Assembly (NCBI GenBank): GCA_040216635.1
Contig: JAVJOU010000006.1
Coordinates: 1-64,000, forward strand
Source of the DNA: UBA1479 sp040216635
GTDB lineage: Bacteria > Pseudomonadota > Alphaproteobacteria > Rhodospirillales > Casp-alpha2
DNA: 64,000 nt
Reading direction: 5' to 3'
The notes below the pieces were generated by a model. The model searched no databases and had not been told where the DNA came from. It saw nothing but the letters and a program-made list of their open reading frames with translations. Shown one piece after another: positions 36,868 to 44,865 of this stretch (the stretch's first letter is position 1; each line of letters starts with the position of its first letter). Made by a program: the position numbers and the translations under genes.

Positions 36868-38736
36868 ATGGCTAGACACATTCACTTCGAGGTTCAGGTG
36901 CAGCAGGGCGGGCGATGGTCGATCCACGCCCAGTTCGGTGCGGCGCAGCGCGAAAAAGCCATCGAAGAAGCCAAGAAGATCGAAAAAACGCCCGGGTTCG
37001 ATTCCGTCAAGGTCGTCAAAGAGACCTATGACAGCGACATGGGAAACCACCAAGACACGACCATCTACCGCGGTCCCAAGGGCGCCGAGGAACACAAGGG
37101 CTTCCGCGATATCGGCGCGGGACGCGGCGGCAATGGCGACGCCGCAGGAGGTGGCGGTGATTGGTCGATGTCCCGCAGCGGCGACGATGACGGCGATTAT
37201 GACGACGACGACGATGCCCCCCGCAAACGCCGTTCTTCCGGTGCCAACAGCATAACCGCGACCGCCACGGGCGTGGTCGTCAAAATGCTGATGCTGGCCC
37301 TGGTCAGCCTTCTGGTTTCCGGCGGGTTCGCCGTGGCCTTTTCATGGTACTTCAGCGGCAAAATGCTGTTCGGCTACAAGATTGTCGGCACCGTTGAAGC
37401 CAATGCGATCTTCCTGGTGTTCGTCGCAAGCTTCCTTTTGACCGCATCGACCCTCGCCATCACCTATCTGCGCAACATCCGCCTCAAGGGACGCCAGCCG
37501 CAAGCCGGCGCCATGGCGGCTCGTCCCATGGCACGGGCCGGTGGTAGCAGCAGCTTGTTGGACAAGGCCGCCGCTGCCTTAAGCGCCTCACCTGCGGATC
37601 GTATGGAGGTCGAGACGGAAAAACCCGAAGGTTCCGTCGGCGATTGGCGCGAACAGGCCAAGGCCGAAGAAGCAACCCAAATGGAGACCAGCGACGCAGC
37701 GAATGAACGTCTGCGGGATGCGCTCGACAAGGATGATGACGGCAAGCGGGGCGTGACCCTGGAAGCGGATAAATACGGCCAGCAGGATCAATCGCCGCAG
37801 TTGGACGCCGCCGGAGAGAAACAAAAAGCCTATATGATGAAATTCCTGGGCCAGCTTCTCGACGTGACGGGACAGGACAAGAAGAAGCTCGATAATTTCA
37901 CCAAGTTCGGGATCAACCTGTTCCTGGCCGGTGCTTGCGAAAGCCTATCTTCGAAGCGTGATCTGGATGCCTCGACGCGGGCGCGTATTTTGGCCGACAG
38001 TGTCCAGGTCATGGGCTTCAAGAAATCCCATGCATCATCCTTTGCCGACCGCTACGAAGAATATTTGCTGCAGGATGCGCGCTACATGAGCATGTTCCAG
38101 GCTGGGCGCAACGCCATGGCGACACACCTGAGCGACAACACTTCGGGTCCATCGCACCTGAAAACCGCGTTGGAAGACTGGAACAAACCCAAGCCTAAAG
38201 AAGCCCAGGCGCGCGTCGTTGCGGTGCTGTTCACCGATATCGCCGGCTCCACCGCCCTGACCCAGGAATTGGGCGATGCCGGCGCCCAGGAAGTCGTGCG
38301 CGCCCACAACAAGATCGTTCGCGAGAACCTGACCCGGTTCCAAGGGCGCGAGGTCAAGCATACGGGCGACGGCATGATGTGTTCCTTCGATCAGCCGACC
38401 AATGCGGTCGAAGCCGCCATCGAAATCCAGAAGGAAACGATCCAGCTTCGGTCGGCCAATTCCAATTTGCCCTTGAAGCTGAAGATCGGCATCAATGCCG
38501 GCGAGCCCATCGCCGAAGACAACGATTTGTTCGGCACCACCGTGCAGCTTGCCGCCCGCATCGTCGACAAAGCGCAGGCCGACCAGGTCTTCGTCTCGGA
38601 AACGGTCAAGGGCATCTGCACGGGCAAGGGCGTGAGCTTCAAATCCGCCGGCGGCTACGCCATGAAGGGGTTTGACGGCGACGTGCAGCTTTACGAAGTG
38701 ATGTGGCAAAGCGGAAACGCGGCCAAGGCCTCTTAA
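36868..38736 (+). CDS. Membrane class III adenylate/guanylate cyclase with unfamiliar N-terminal half
   Basis: 622 aa. Residues 1-70 form a small domain (HIHFEVQVQQGGRWSIHAQF) I do not recognise. An Asp-rich loop (105-116), two TM helices (about 136-160 and 178-200), a linker of about 240 residues and a C-terminal catalytic domain (about 446-615) follow. Metal-binding Asp residues are D457 in VLFTDIAGST and D501 in KHTGDGMMCSF; K497 fits ATP recognition. The transition-state Asn position is Gln in LFGTTVQLAARI, with the Arg kept. Probably makes cAMP in response to an envelope or cytoplasmic signal. Monocistronic. Confidence 0.85.
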   Translation: MARHIHFEVQVQQGGRWSIHAQFGAAQREKAIEEAKKIEKTPGFDSVKVVKETYDSDMGNHQDTTIYRGPKGAEEHKGFRDIGAGRGGNGDAAGGGGDWSMSRSGDDDGDYDDDDDAPRKRRSSGANSITATATGVVVKMLMLALVSLLVSGGFAVAFSWYFSGKMLFGYKIVGTVEANAIFLVFVASFLLTASTLAITYLRNIRLKGRQPQAGAMAARPMARAGGSSSLLDKAAAALSASPADRMEVETEKPEGSVGDWREQAKAEEATQMETSDAANERLRDALDKDDDGKRGVTLEADKYGQQDQSPQLDAAGEKQKAYMMKFLGQLLDVTGQDKKKLDNFTKFGINLFLAGACESLSSKRDLDASTRARILADSVQVMGFKKSHASSFADRYEEYLLQDARYMSMFQAGRNAMATHLSDNTSGPSHLKTALEDWNKPKPKEAQARVVAVLFTDIAGSTALTQELGDAGAQEVVRAHNKIVRENLTRFQGREVKHTGDGMMCSFDQPTNAVEAAIEIQKETIQLRSANSNLPLKLKIGINAGEPIAEDNDLFGTTVQLAARIVDKAQADQVFVSETVKGICTGKGVSFKSAGGYAMKGFDGDVQLYEVMWQSGNAAKAS

Positions 38737-38787
38737 TTAATTGATTTTTCTGACAAGTCGCAGCCTGAATTTTTTTTCGGGCGCGGA

Positions 38788-38818
38788 CTTGCACGGATAT
38801 TTTCCCGACCATATCTGT
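38788..38818 (+). promoter_or_regulatory. RpoH (heat-shock) promoter of hsp20
   Basis: CTTG (38788-38791), then a 17-bp spacer, then CCATATCT (38809-38816). This fits the alphaproteobacterial RpoH pattern CTTG-N17-CyTATnT. The predicted start is at about 38824, giving a leader of about 135 nt that holds the ROSE-like structure. Confidence 0.65.
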
Positions 38819-38823
38819 GTCGT

Positions 38824-38959
38824 GATGGGGGTGCCCGATTGGGGCCCGCGTCATTGAACCGCCCGACCCGCGCGGTTCGTTGGACCGGCCATGTTGGCGG
38901 TCCGTAACGACACACGCCGAGACGGGCACCATATCGCTTCTTTGAAGGAGGACTTGGTT
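38824..38959 (+). ncRNA. ROSE-like RNA thermometer in the hsp20 leader
   Basis: Several hairpins precede hsp20. GAACCGC/GCGGTTC is a perfect 7-bp stem (38856-38878). GGACC-G-GCC/GGC-GGTCC spans 38882-38903. Then TCGCTTC (38934-38940) pairs with the ribosome site GGAGGA (38947-38952). In the last, U-C-(G)-C-U faces A-G-G-A with one bulged G, the diagnostic UYGCU feature of ROSE elements. Heat would melt it and free the ribosome site. Confidence 0.65.
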
Positions 38960-39415
38960 ATGCGTACCATCGATTTCACCCCCCTGTTCCGTCATTCCGT
39001 CGGCTTCGACCGGCTGGAGCGCATGCTCGACAGCGCCATGCGTCACGATGACGGCAATTCCTATCCGCCCTACAACATCGAACAGCTTGGTGAGGACCAG
39101 TACCGGATCACCATGGCCGTCGCCGGTTTCGGCGAAAATGACCTGGAAGTGACCGTCAACGACGGAACCCTGGTCGTCACCGGCAAACAGGAAGGCCCGC
39201 AGGACGACGACGTCATTTATGTTCACCGCGGGATCGCGGGACGTGCGTTCGAACGCCGTTTCCAACTTGCCGATCATATCGAGGTCAAGGGCGGCTCCCT
39301 TGAGAACGGCCTTCTGCATGTCGAGCTTGAACGGGTCGTCCCGGAAGAAAAGAAACCTCGTAAGATCGAGATTTCAGGCGGGCAGAAGAAGCTGTTCAGC
39401 CGCAAGGCCGCTTAA
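38960..39415 (+). CDS. Small heat-shock protein, Hsp20/IbpA family
   Basis: 151 aa. IbpA-like N-terminus MRTIDFTPLFRHSVGFDRLERML, alpha-crystallin domain (YPPYNIEQLGEDQYRITMAVAGF to GGSLENGLLHVELERVVPEEKKPRKIEI). It holds unfolding proteins for refolding by DnaK/ClpB. ATG 38960 follows AAGGAGGA. Control by an RpoH promoter and a ROSE-like leader is read from the sequence. The C-terminal IxI-type motif is KIEIS. Confidence 0.93.
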   Translation: MRTIDFTPLFRHSVGFDRLERMLDSAMRHDDGNSYPPYNIEQLGEDQYRITMAVAGFGENDLEVTVNDGTLVVTGKQEGPQDDDVIYVHRGIAGRAFERRFQLADHIEVKGGSLENGLLHVELERVVPEEKKPRKIEISGGQKKLFSRKAA

Positions 39416-39459
39416 TCAAAGCGCCGGCATAAACACACAACAAAACGTCAGACAGAAGG

Positions 39460-39495
39460 GGCGCGTCCGGGAAACCGGGCGCGTCTTTCTCTTTT
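39460..39495 (+). terminator. Intrinsic terminator of hsp20
   Basis: GCGCGTCCGG and CCGGGCGCG form a long GC stem around GAAA (about 39460-39482), followed by TCTTTCTCTTTT. Confidence 0.75.
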
Positions 39496-39502
39496 GTCCG
39501 GA

Positions 39503-39949
39503 CTATTCGAAGCGTTCGTAAACGGCGCGGACGGCGGACGGCATGGGCGCCGACGTCTCCGCGTCGCGGTCGGAAAAAACATGGATGAAATGACCCGTCG
39601 CGGCCGGCACCTGATGATCTGCCTCACCGAATAGACCGATCAGGAAAGTCACGCTGGAATTCCCCAGGCGGGACACCCGCAATCCGGCATGCACCATTTC
39701 CGGGAACGACAACGATCTGTGAAACCGGCACAGCGTTTCCACGGCGACGGGCGCGATCCGATCCTTGGACCAATCGACGCCGGCTTCACGCATCTGAAAA
39801 TGCGTGACGACGGTTTCGATGTAGCGGTTGTAGGCAACGTTGTTGGCGTGGCCCAGCATGTCGTTATCGCCGAACCGGGTCGGGATCTCGATCCGGTACG
39901 GATAGGCCGAAAGCGGCATCTGGCGCGGGTCGGCTGCGTCCTCATTCAT
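39503..39949 (-). CDS. Hot-dog acyl-CoA thioesterase (second of a tandem pair)
   Basis: 148 aa. 4HBT-type motif RFGDNDMLGHANNVAYNRYIETV with the catalytic Asp, and VAVETLCRFHRSLSFPE. Its start overlaps the upstream paralogue's stop by ATGA. The two share the fold but only moderate identity, suggesting an old duplication and perhaps a heteromer. Substrate unknown. Confidence 0.85.
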   Translation of the reverse strand: MNEDAADPRQMPLSAYPYRIEIPTRFGDNDMLGHANNVAYNRYIETVVTHFQMREAGVDWSKDRIAPVAVETLCRFHRSLSFPEMVHAGLRVSRLGNSSVTFLIGLFGEADHQVPAATGHFIHVFSDRDAETSAPMPSAVRAVYERFE

Positions 39950-40398
39950 TTTCCGCTGTCTCCGACGATCAATTTTTCAAGGGCAGCACGGATCGATGCC
40001 GGAACCGGCGTCGGCTTATCGGCCGTCCGATCCACGAACACATGGACGAAATGCCCGGCGGCCGCGGCCGTGTCCTCACCCTCTTTGAAGATCGCGATTT
40101 CATAGCGGACCGACGAATTGCCCAGCTTGCCTACGCGCAGACCGGCAGAAAGGTTTTCCGGGAACGCGACCGGCTTGAAGAACCGGCAATGGGTTTCGAC
40201 CGCGAAGCCGACCACTGAACCGTCGTGGATATCCAATCCGCCCTGATCAATCAGGTAGCTGTTCACCACCGTGTCGAAGTAGCTGTAATAAGTCACGTTG
40301 TTGACGTGACCGTAGATATCATTGTCCATCCAGCGGGTTTGAATTTTCAGAATATGCGGATAAGCATCTCGGATTTCAGGGGTGCCGTCTTCGGCCAT
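39946..40398 (-). CDS. Hot-dog acyl-CoA thioesterase (first of a tandem pair)
   Basis: 150 aa. 4HBT motif TRWMDNDIYGHVNNVTYYSYFDTVVNSYL and FAVETHCRFFKPVAFPENL. The catalytic Asp is conserved. First gene of a two-gene coupled operon. Its upstream region holds a GC-rich hairpin at 40442 that would be in the leader. Confidence 0.85.
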   Translation of the reverse strand: MAEDGTPEIRDAYPHILKIQTRWMDNDIYGHVNNVTYYSYFDTVVNSYLIDQGGLDIHDGSVVGFAVETHCRFFKPVAFPENLSAGLRVGKLGNSSVRYEIAIFKEGEDTAAAAGHFVHVFVDRTADKPTPVPASIRAALEKLIVGDSGK

Positions 40399-40441
40399 GG
40401 CGGATCGTCCGTTTCAAAATTCCGGGGCCCGGACATGATAA

Positions 40442-40480
40442 GGGCCGCGGGTTTGCCCCTGCGGCCCTTTATTATTTTAT
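40442..40480 (+). terminator. GC hairpin followed by T-rich tract, no plus-strand gene upstream
   Basis: GGGCCGC (40442-40448) and GCGGCCC (40461-40467) pair around a 12-nt loop, then TTTATTATTTTAT. It reads as a plus-strand terminator, but the only gene to its left runs the other way. It may end antisense transcripts, or act as a leader hairpin for the thioesterase operon on the minus strand. A 13-bp palindrome, TCCGGGGCCCGGA, is adjacent (about 40421-40433). Confidence 0.5.
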
Positions 40481-40610
40481 ATGCCTCAAACCTGTCAAAC
40501 TCACCTGAGTGACGAAGGAAGCCTATCGCCCCCCTGCCACGTCGGTCAACCGCAAAGGATTGTTGACAAAGTATAATTCCGGCCGCCAACCACCCCCTGA
40601 ACATGCCGGC

Positions 40611-40745
40611 ACACCACAAAAAAACCGCCCCCGGGCTGAGGGGGCGGCCTTTCAGATTTCAGAGAGGCATAGAAATCAGGACACTTTACGCCTCGTGTCC
40701 TGCTTACAGCCTAGCCGGGGGATGTTAAGTTTCCCCTAACTGCAA
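40611..40745 (-). ncRNA. Candidate small RNA with strong terminator
   Basis: On the minus strand this stretch folds as three successive hairpins: GGGG/CCCC (about 40716-40736), AGGACAC/GTGTCCT (40678-40701, perfect 7 bp) and CCGCCCCC/GGGGGCGG (40625-40647, perfect 8 bp), followed by seven or more T (A at 40618-40624). No minus-strand protein gene ends here; the nearest, DUF1192, stops 290 bp upstream. The pattern is that of a free-standing sRNA. No strong promoter was recognised, so the 5' end is a guess. Confidence 0.45.
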
Positions 40746-40758
40746 ACGGAGAGTCCAT

Positions 40759-41025
40759 ATGTCGCCTGCCGCCGCCTGGGCCGTAATCATCATCGGTTTT
40801 GTCCTGCCGTTGATTCATATCGCTGTTTCCAGGGACATCGGGACAGCCCAGCCCACAAAGGACGGCGGAACCTGCCCGTTCAGCCCACGTATAGGCTGGT
40901 TGGTGATCGTATTGTTTCTGGGACCTATCGGCTGGCTGATGTTCATGGCGTCCCGGCGCAAGAAACGCGCACGCGCACGATCCCTGTCCCTTCAGGCACC
41001 GCCCGGCGATGGACCCGCTGCCTGA
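40759..41025 (+). CDS. Small two-TM membrane protein, PLDc_N-like
   Basis: 88 aa. TM helices at about 6-26 and 45-66 (IGWLVIVLFLGPIGWLMFMA), ending in an Arg/Lys-rich tail. The second helix with W and GPIGW followed by basic residues resembles the PLDc_N module of small membrane proteins. GGAGAG stands before the ATG. Function unknown. Confidence 0.7.
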   Translation: MSPAAAWAVIIIGFVLPLIHIAVSRDIGTAQPTKDGGTCPFSPRIGWLVIVLFLGPIGWLMFMASRRKKRARARSLSLQAPPGDGPAA

Positions 41026-41039
41026 CAAAGGTGCGGCGA

Positions 41040-41222
41040 TTATGATTTGAAGATGCTGTCCGCGTCCTGACGGGCCGCCTGCTTGCCCTTGATGGTGTCA
41101 CGGACACGCGCGATTTCCGCCTCAAGCTCGCCGATGTAGTCGTGCAGCGCCTCAATCGACAGCACTTCCAGGTTTTTCAGCTCCGGTTTTTTCTTATTCG
41201 GCTCCAGGTCGTCGGCATCCAT
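41040..41222 (-). CDS. DUF1192 family small protein
   Basis: 60 aa. Acidic N-terminus (DADDLEPNKKKPELKNLEVLSIEAL), then HDYIGELEAEIARVRDTIKGK as a short coiled coil. Typical of the alphaproteobacterial DUF1192 family, often next to a quinone oxidoreductase as here. Function unknown. Divergent from that gene. Confidence 0.8.
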   Translation of the reverse strand: MDADDLEPNKKKPELKNLEVLSIEALHDYIGELEAEIARVRDTIKGKQAARQDADSIFKS

Positions 41223-41330
41223 ATCGCCCGATCCTCCCTATCAATCCCCGGCATTCCCCTTGCCAAGGTACAGGGTAATCTACTAGGTGAAGGGGCCTTT
41301 GCAAAACCCCAAGGACCGAGCAATTCGACC

Positions 41331-42332
41331 ATGACAATCCCCGATACGATGACCTGCGTGGAGATCGCCGAGCCCGGCGGCCCCGAACAATTGCGCACCA
41401 CGCAACGCCCCGTTCCCGCCCCCGCCAAGGGCGAGGTCCTGATCAAGGTCGCCGCCGCCGGCGTCAACCGGCCGGATGTCGTGCAGCGCCAGGGGCATTA
41501 CGCGCCGCCCGAAGGGACCACCGATATTCCTGGGCTGGAAGTATCGGGAACGGTTGTCGGATTAGGCGAAGGAGCCGGTGATTGGGCCCTGGGTGACCGG
41601 CTTTGCGCCCTGGTCGCGGGCGGAGGATATGGCGAATACGTCACCGCCCCCACGGAACAATGCCTGCCCGTGCCCGAAGGACTGAGCATGGTCGAGGCCG
41701 CCGCCCTGCCGGAAACCTTTTTTACGGTCTGGACCAATCTGTATGAGCGCGGTGACCTGAAGCCGGGCGAGGCCCTGATGGTCCACGGCGGTACGTCCGG
41801 GATCGGCACTACGGCGATCCAGGTCGCCAGCCAATTGGGGGCCAAGGTCATCGCCACGGCCGGCAGCGCCGAGAAATGCCAGGCCTGCCTGGACCTGGGC
41901 GCGGACCGCGCCGTCGACTACCGGGAAGAAGACTTCGTCGACGCCGCCAAGGACTTCACCGGCGGCAAGGGCGTGGACGTAATCCTGGACATGGTCGGCG
42001 GTGATTACATCGCGCGTAATCTGAAGTCCCTCAACCGCGACGGCAGGCTGGTCAACATCGCCTTCATGAAGGGATCGAAGGCCGAAATCAACTTCATGCC
42101 GCTGATGCTGAAGCGCCTGACCATCACCGGATCGACCCTGCGCGCCCAGTCCGTCGCCCGCAAAGGCATCATCGCCCGGGCGGTCCGGGAAACCGTATGG
42201 CCGCTGATCACGGACGGAAAGGTCAAGCCCGTGATTTACAAGACTTTTTCCCTGGATCAGGCCAAAGAAGCCCACGAGTTGATGGAATCCAACCGGCACA
42301 TCGGAAAAATCGTCTTTCAGGTCGCGGAATAG
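41331..42332 (+). CDS. NAD(P)H quinone oxidoreductase, PIG3/zeta-crystallin type
   Basis: 333 aa zinc-free medium-chain reductase. GroES-like N-terminus (AAAGVNRPDVVQRQGHY), nucleotide motif MVHGGTSGIGTTAIQVAS, then ILDMVGGDYIARNLKSL. The family reduces quinones or enones with NADPH. ATG 41331 is preferred; the longer frame to 41142 is antisense to DUF1192. A second in-frame ATG lies 18 nt later. Confidence 0.88.
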   Translation: MTIPDTMTCVEIAEPGGPEQLRTTQRPVPAPAKGEVLIKVAAAGVNRPDVVQRQGHYAPPEGTTDIPGLEVSGTVVGLGEGAGDWALGDRLCALVAGGGYGEYVTAPTEQCLPVPEGLSMVEAAALPETFFTVWTNLYERGDLKPGEALMVHGGTSGIGTTAIQVASQLGAKVIATAGSAEKCQACLDLGADRAVDYREEDFVDAAKDFTGGKGVDVILDMVGGDYIARNLKSLNRDGRLVNIAFMKGSKAEINFMPLMLKRLTITGSTLRAQSVARKGIIARAVRETVWPLITDGKVKPVIYKTFSLDQAKEAHELMESNRHIGKIVFQVAE

Positions 42333-42473
42333 GCCCCCAAATTTGATCTGATCCTTTGACCCGGGGCCTATTGTGCCTATATAACGACGCAGTTCCGGTG
42401 CGTCCCCGTACGCGCGGGGGCGTGCTGGTCGATAAGACAATCCCGAAATCCAACACCGAATGGGAAGGTAATT

Positions 42474-43151
42474 ATGGCGCGTCCGTTGATGCCGAAGGCC
42501 ACAGCCGTCTGGCTCGTGGAAAATACGGCCCTCACGTTCAGGCAGATCGCCGAATTCTGCGGCCTGCATGAACTGGAAGTTCAGGCCATTGCCGATGACG
42601 AGGTCGCCGTCGGAATGCAGGGGCTCGACCCCGTGCAAACCGGCGAACTTGCGCAGGAAGAACTGGAACGCTGCGAAGCCGACCCGACCGCCAGCCTGAA
42701 AGCCGCCAAGCCGACCCTGCCGCAACCCAAGGCCAAGACTAAGGGGGCCCGCTATACCCCGGTGGCGAAACGTCAGGATCGGCCGGATGCCATCGCCTGG
42801 CTTTTGAAAAACTATCCCGAGATGTCGGACGGCCAGATTTCCAAGCTGATAGGCACGACCAAACCGACCATCACGTCCGTGCGTGACCGTTCGCACTGGA
42901 ACACGTCGAACATCAAGCCGCAGAACCCCGTCGGGTTGGGCCTGTGCACGTCGAACGAACTGGAAAAGGTCATCGCCGTGGCCCGCGCACGCGCCGGCAC
43001 CGTGCATGCCCCGGCTGCCCAGCCGTCGGAAAGCGGCCACCAGGGCATGGAGCCAGCCGCTCCGCCGGCCATGGAACCGGAGGTTCCGGCCGAGCAACCC
43101 GCACCGACAGCCGAATCCGTCTGGCCGAGTTCCGAAAGCACTCAGGACTGA
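42474..43151 (+). CDS. trcR: Cell cycle transcriptional regulator TrcR (DUF1013)
   Basis: 225 aa. Starts MARPLMPKATAVWLVENTALTF, the DUF1013 signature, with two HTH-like segments (FRQIAEFCGLHELEVQAIADDE and MSDGQISKLIGTTKPTITSVRDRSHW). The C-terminal 60 residues are Pro/Ala/Glu-rich and poorly conserved in type. The family is nearly confined to alphaproteobacteria and tied to cell-cycle control. AAGG stands 5 nt before the ATG. Confidence 0.88.
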   Translation: MARPLMPKATAVWLVENTALTFRQIAEFCGLHELEVQAIADDEVAVGMQGLDPVQTGELAQEELERCEADPTASLKAAKPTLPQPKAKTKGARYTPVAKRQDRPDAIAWLLKNYPEMSDGQISKLIGTTKPTITSVRDRSHWNTSNIKPQNPVGLGLCTSNELEKVIAVARARAGTVHAPAAQPSESGHQGMEPAAPPAMEPEVPAEQPAPTAESVWPSSESTQD

Positions 43152-43169
43152 CCCTCTTTCGGCGCGGCG

Positions 43170-43955
43170 TCACCGTCCCTTGAAGACGGCGGCGCGTTTT
43201 TCGGCAAAGGCCTGTTCGGCCTCGCGGTGATCCTCGGAAAACCACAAGTCTTCCAGAAGCGCCTCTCCGGCTGCCCGGCCCTCGCCGCGCGCGGCCGCGC
43301 GCAGGGCGCGTTTCGTCGCCGACACTGCCAGGGGCGCCGCCGGCATCGCCGAAAAAAAACCCACCGCATGCTCCACGACGTCTTCGCCCACAGCCACGGC
43401 GTCGATCAGCCCCTGGTCCAGGGCTTCCCCGGCGGACAACTGCTCGCAGCTTAGCAACATGCGCATGGCGCGGGCGTATCCCACCACATGCATCAACCGT
43501 TCGGCGCCGTTCCAGCCGGGAATGATGCCGAGCCGCGCCTGCGGCAAGCCGATCTTCGCATCCCCGGCCATGAACCGCAGATCGCAGGCCAGGGCCAGTT
43601 CCGCACCCCCGCCCAGGGCATAACCATTGATCGCCGCGATGACCGGCAGGGGATGGTTTTCGATGTCGTCAAGCAGGCCACGAACAACGCCGAAGGTCTC
43701 GGCCAGCTCCTCGGGCGAGGAAATGGCGCGGTAGGCCTTCAAGTCACCGCCGCTGCAAAAGAAGCGGTCTCCCGCACCGGTCACCACGATACCGCGCAGA
43801 TCCGTCCTGCTGGCCGTGCCGTCCAGGGCTTCGCGCATGGCCTGGGCCGTGTCGCGGGAGATTGAGTTCCCGGCCTGCTCCCGGTCGATGGTAAGGACCA
43901 AAACGCCGGCACGTTCCGCCGCACGGACCAGCGGCTCATTCACGCTGGACGACAT
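43170..43955 (-). CDS. Enoyl-CoA hydratase/isomerase family protein with altered active site
   Basis: 261 aa crotonase. Oxyanion segments FCSGGDLKAYR and AAINGYALGGGAELALACDLRF (first catalytic Glu present). The second Glu of FGQPE-type hydratases is Gln here (KIGLPQARLGIIPG), so simple hydration may not be its reaction; isomerase, decarboxylase or thioesterase activity is possible. Last gene of the overlapping CaiB-VOC-crotonase operon; its start overlaps the VOC gene by 20 nt. Confidence 0.85.
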   Translation of the reverse strand: MSSSVNEPLVRAAERAGVLVLTIDREQAGNSISRDTAQAMREALDGTASRTDLRGIVVTGAGDRFFCSGGDLKAYRAISSPEELAETFGVVRGLLDDIENHPLPVIAAINGYALGGGAELALACDLRFMAGDAKIGLPQARLGIIPGWNGAERLMHVVGYARAMRMLLSCEQLSAGEALDQGLIDAVAVGEDVVEHAVGFFSAMPAAPLAVSATKRALRAAARGEGRAAGEALLEDLWFSEDHREAEQAFAEKRAAVFKGR

Positions 43956-44865
43956 GGATCAGAAGTCCGCCAAGGCTTTTGGGATGGATGAAACCGATCA
44001 GCGCCCGCCGCGACCCCGGCCGCCCCACGGTATCGATCATGGTGCATCCGGCGTTGCCGAGGGCGGCCAGCGTCGCGTTAATGTCCGGCGACTTCAGGGC
44101 GACGTGATGCAGGCCCTGGCCGCGGGTTTCGATATATTTGGTAATGGCCCCCTGGTCCTGCCGGGTCGTGCCGGATGCGCCATGGGCGATCTCCGCCCCA
44201 TGGGACGGATCGAAGTTCTGCAGAAACTCCAGTTCACAATCACCCGCCGTCAGAAAGGCGACACGCAGGCCGCCGACGGGCCGGGGCGGGCGGCTGTGAT
44301 AGACGACACCATATTTGTCCGATGTAAAACTTTCGACCGTTGTCTGGACTTCCATGTCCGTCTGCTGGCTTTCAATGGGCAGGCCGAGCGTATCGGTGAA
44401 CACCGAGATGGCTTTCCGGTTGTCGGCGCTGGCGACGCCCAGATGGTCGATGCGCTCAATCCGGGGCGACGCCGACCTGTCGATGGTCAAGGGATCGACC
44501 AGACAGGTCCGGACCCCGACGGTGGCGTCCGGGTCCAGTTCCACATGGCGCCCGCCGGCCAGGCCCGGCCGGCCCGCGTCGCGCGCGGAAATGCCCGCCG
44601 CCGCAAGGCGCGCGGTGGTCCCGTCCAGGTCATCGACGGACAGGCCGATGTGATGCACGCCGGTGCGGTCCGTTCCGTGGACGAAGGGGTCGCCCGGCTC
44701 GAACAGGGCGAGGGCCGCGTCGCCGACGGCGAACACCGGCACGGTGTCCCCGCCCAGGGCACAGTCGGTCCGCGCCAGCCCGAGCACCCCGCCCAGCACC
44801 CCGCATGCAGCGGGCACATCGCGGGAAACCAGGGCGACGTAGGAAAGGCCGGGTGATGCAGTCAT
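43936..44865 (-). CDS. Tandem VOC-domain protein, methylmalonyl-CoA epimerase-like
   Basis: 309 aa, two VOC modules (about 5-128 and 136-309). The C-terminal one resembles methylmalonyl-CoA epimerase: IDHLGVAS (H141), CELEFL (E211/E213), LHHVALKSPD (H254). The last metal ligand position is His (LLIHVVQ, H304) where the classical enzyme has Glu. The N-terminal module has HHIGLSVDDLDG. Start overlaps the CaiB stop by ATGA. Likely acts on a CoA thioester made by the upstream transferase; the actual reaction is unknown. Confidence 0.75.
   Translation of the reverse strand: MTASPGLSYVALVSRDVPAACGVLGGVLGLARTDCALGGDTVPVFAVGDAALALFEPGDPFVHGTDRTGVHHIGLSVDDLDGTTARLAAAGISARDAGRPGLAGGRHVELDPDATVGVRTCLVDPLTIDRSASPRIERIDHLGVASADNRKAISVFTDTLGLPIESQQTDMEVQTTVESFTSDKYGVVYHSRPPRPVGGLRVAFLTAGDCELEFLQNFDPSHGAEIAHGASGTTRQDQGAITKYIETRGQGLHHVALKSPDINATLAALGNAGCTMIDTVGRPGSRRALIGFIHPKSLGGLLIHVVQRE

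Noticed and set aside
40562..40578. TTGACA and TATAAT close together on the plus strand
   Set aside because: They are only 3 bp apart, so they cannot be one promoter; neither has a partner at 16-18 bp.
40711..41028. 105-codon minus-strand ORF opposite the small two-TM protein gene
   Set aside because: The plus-strand gene has a ribosome site and two TM helices; the antisense ORF has neither.
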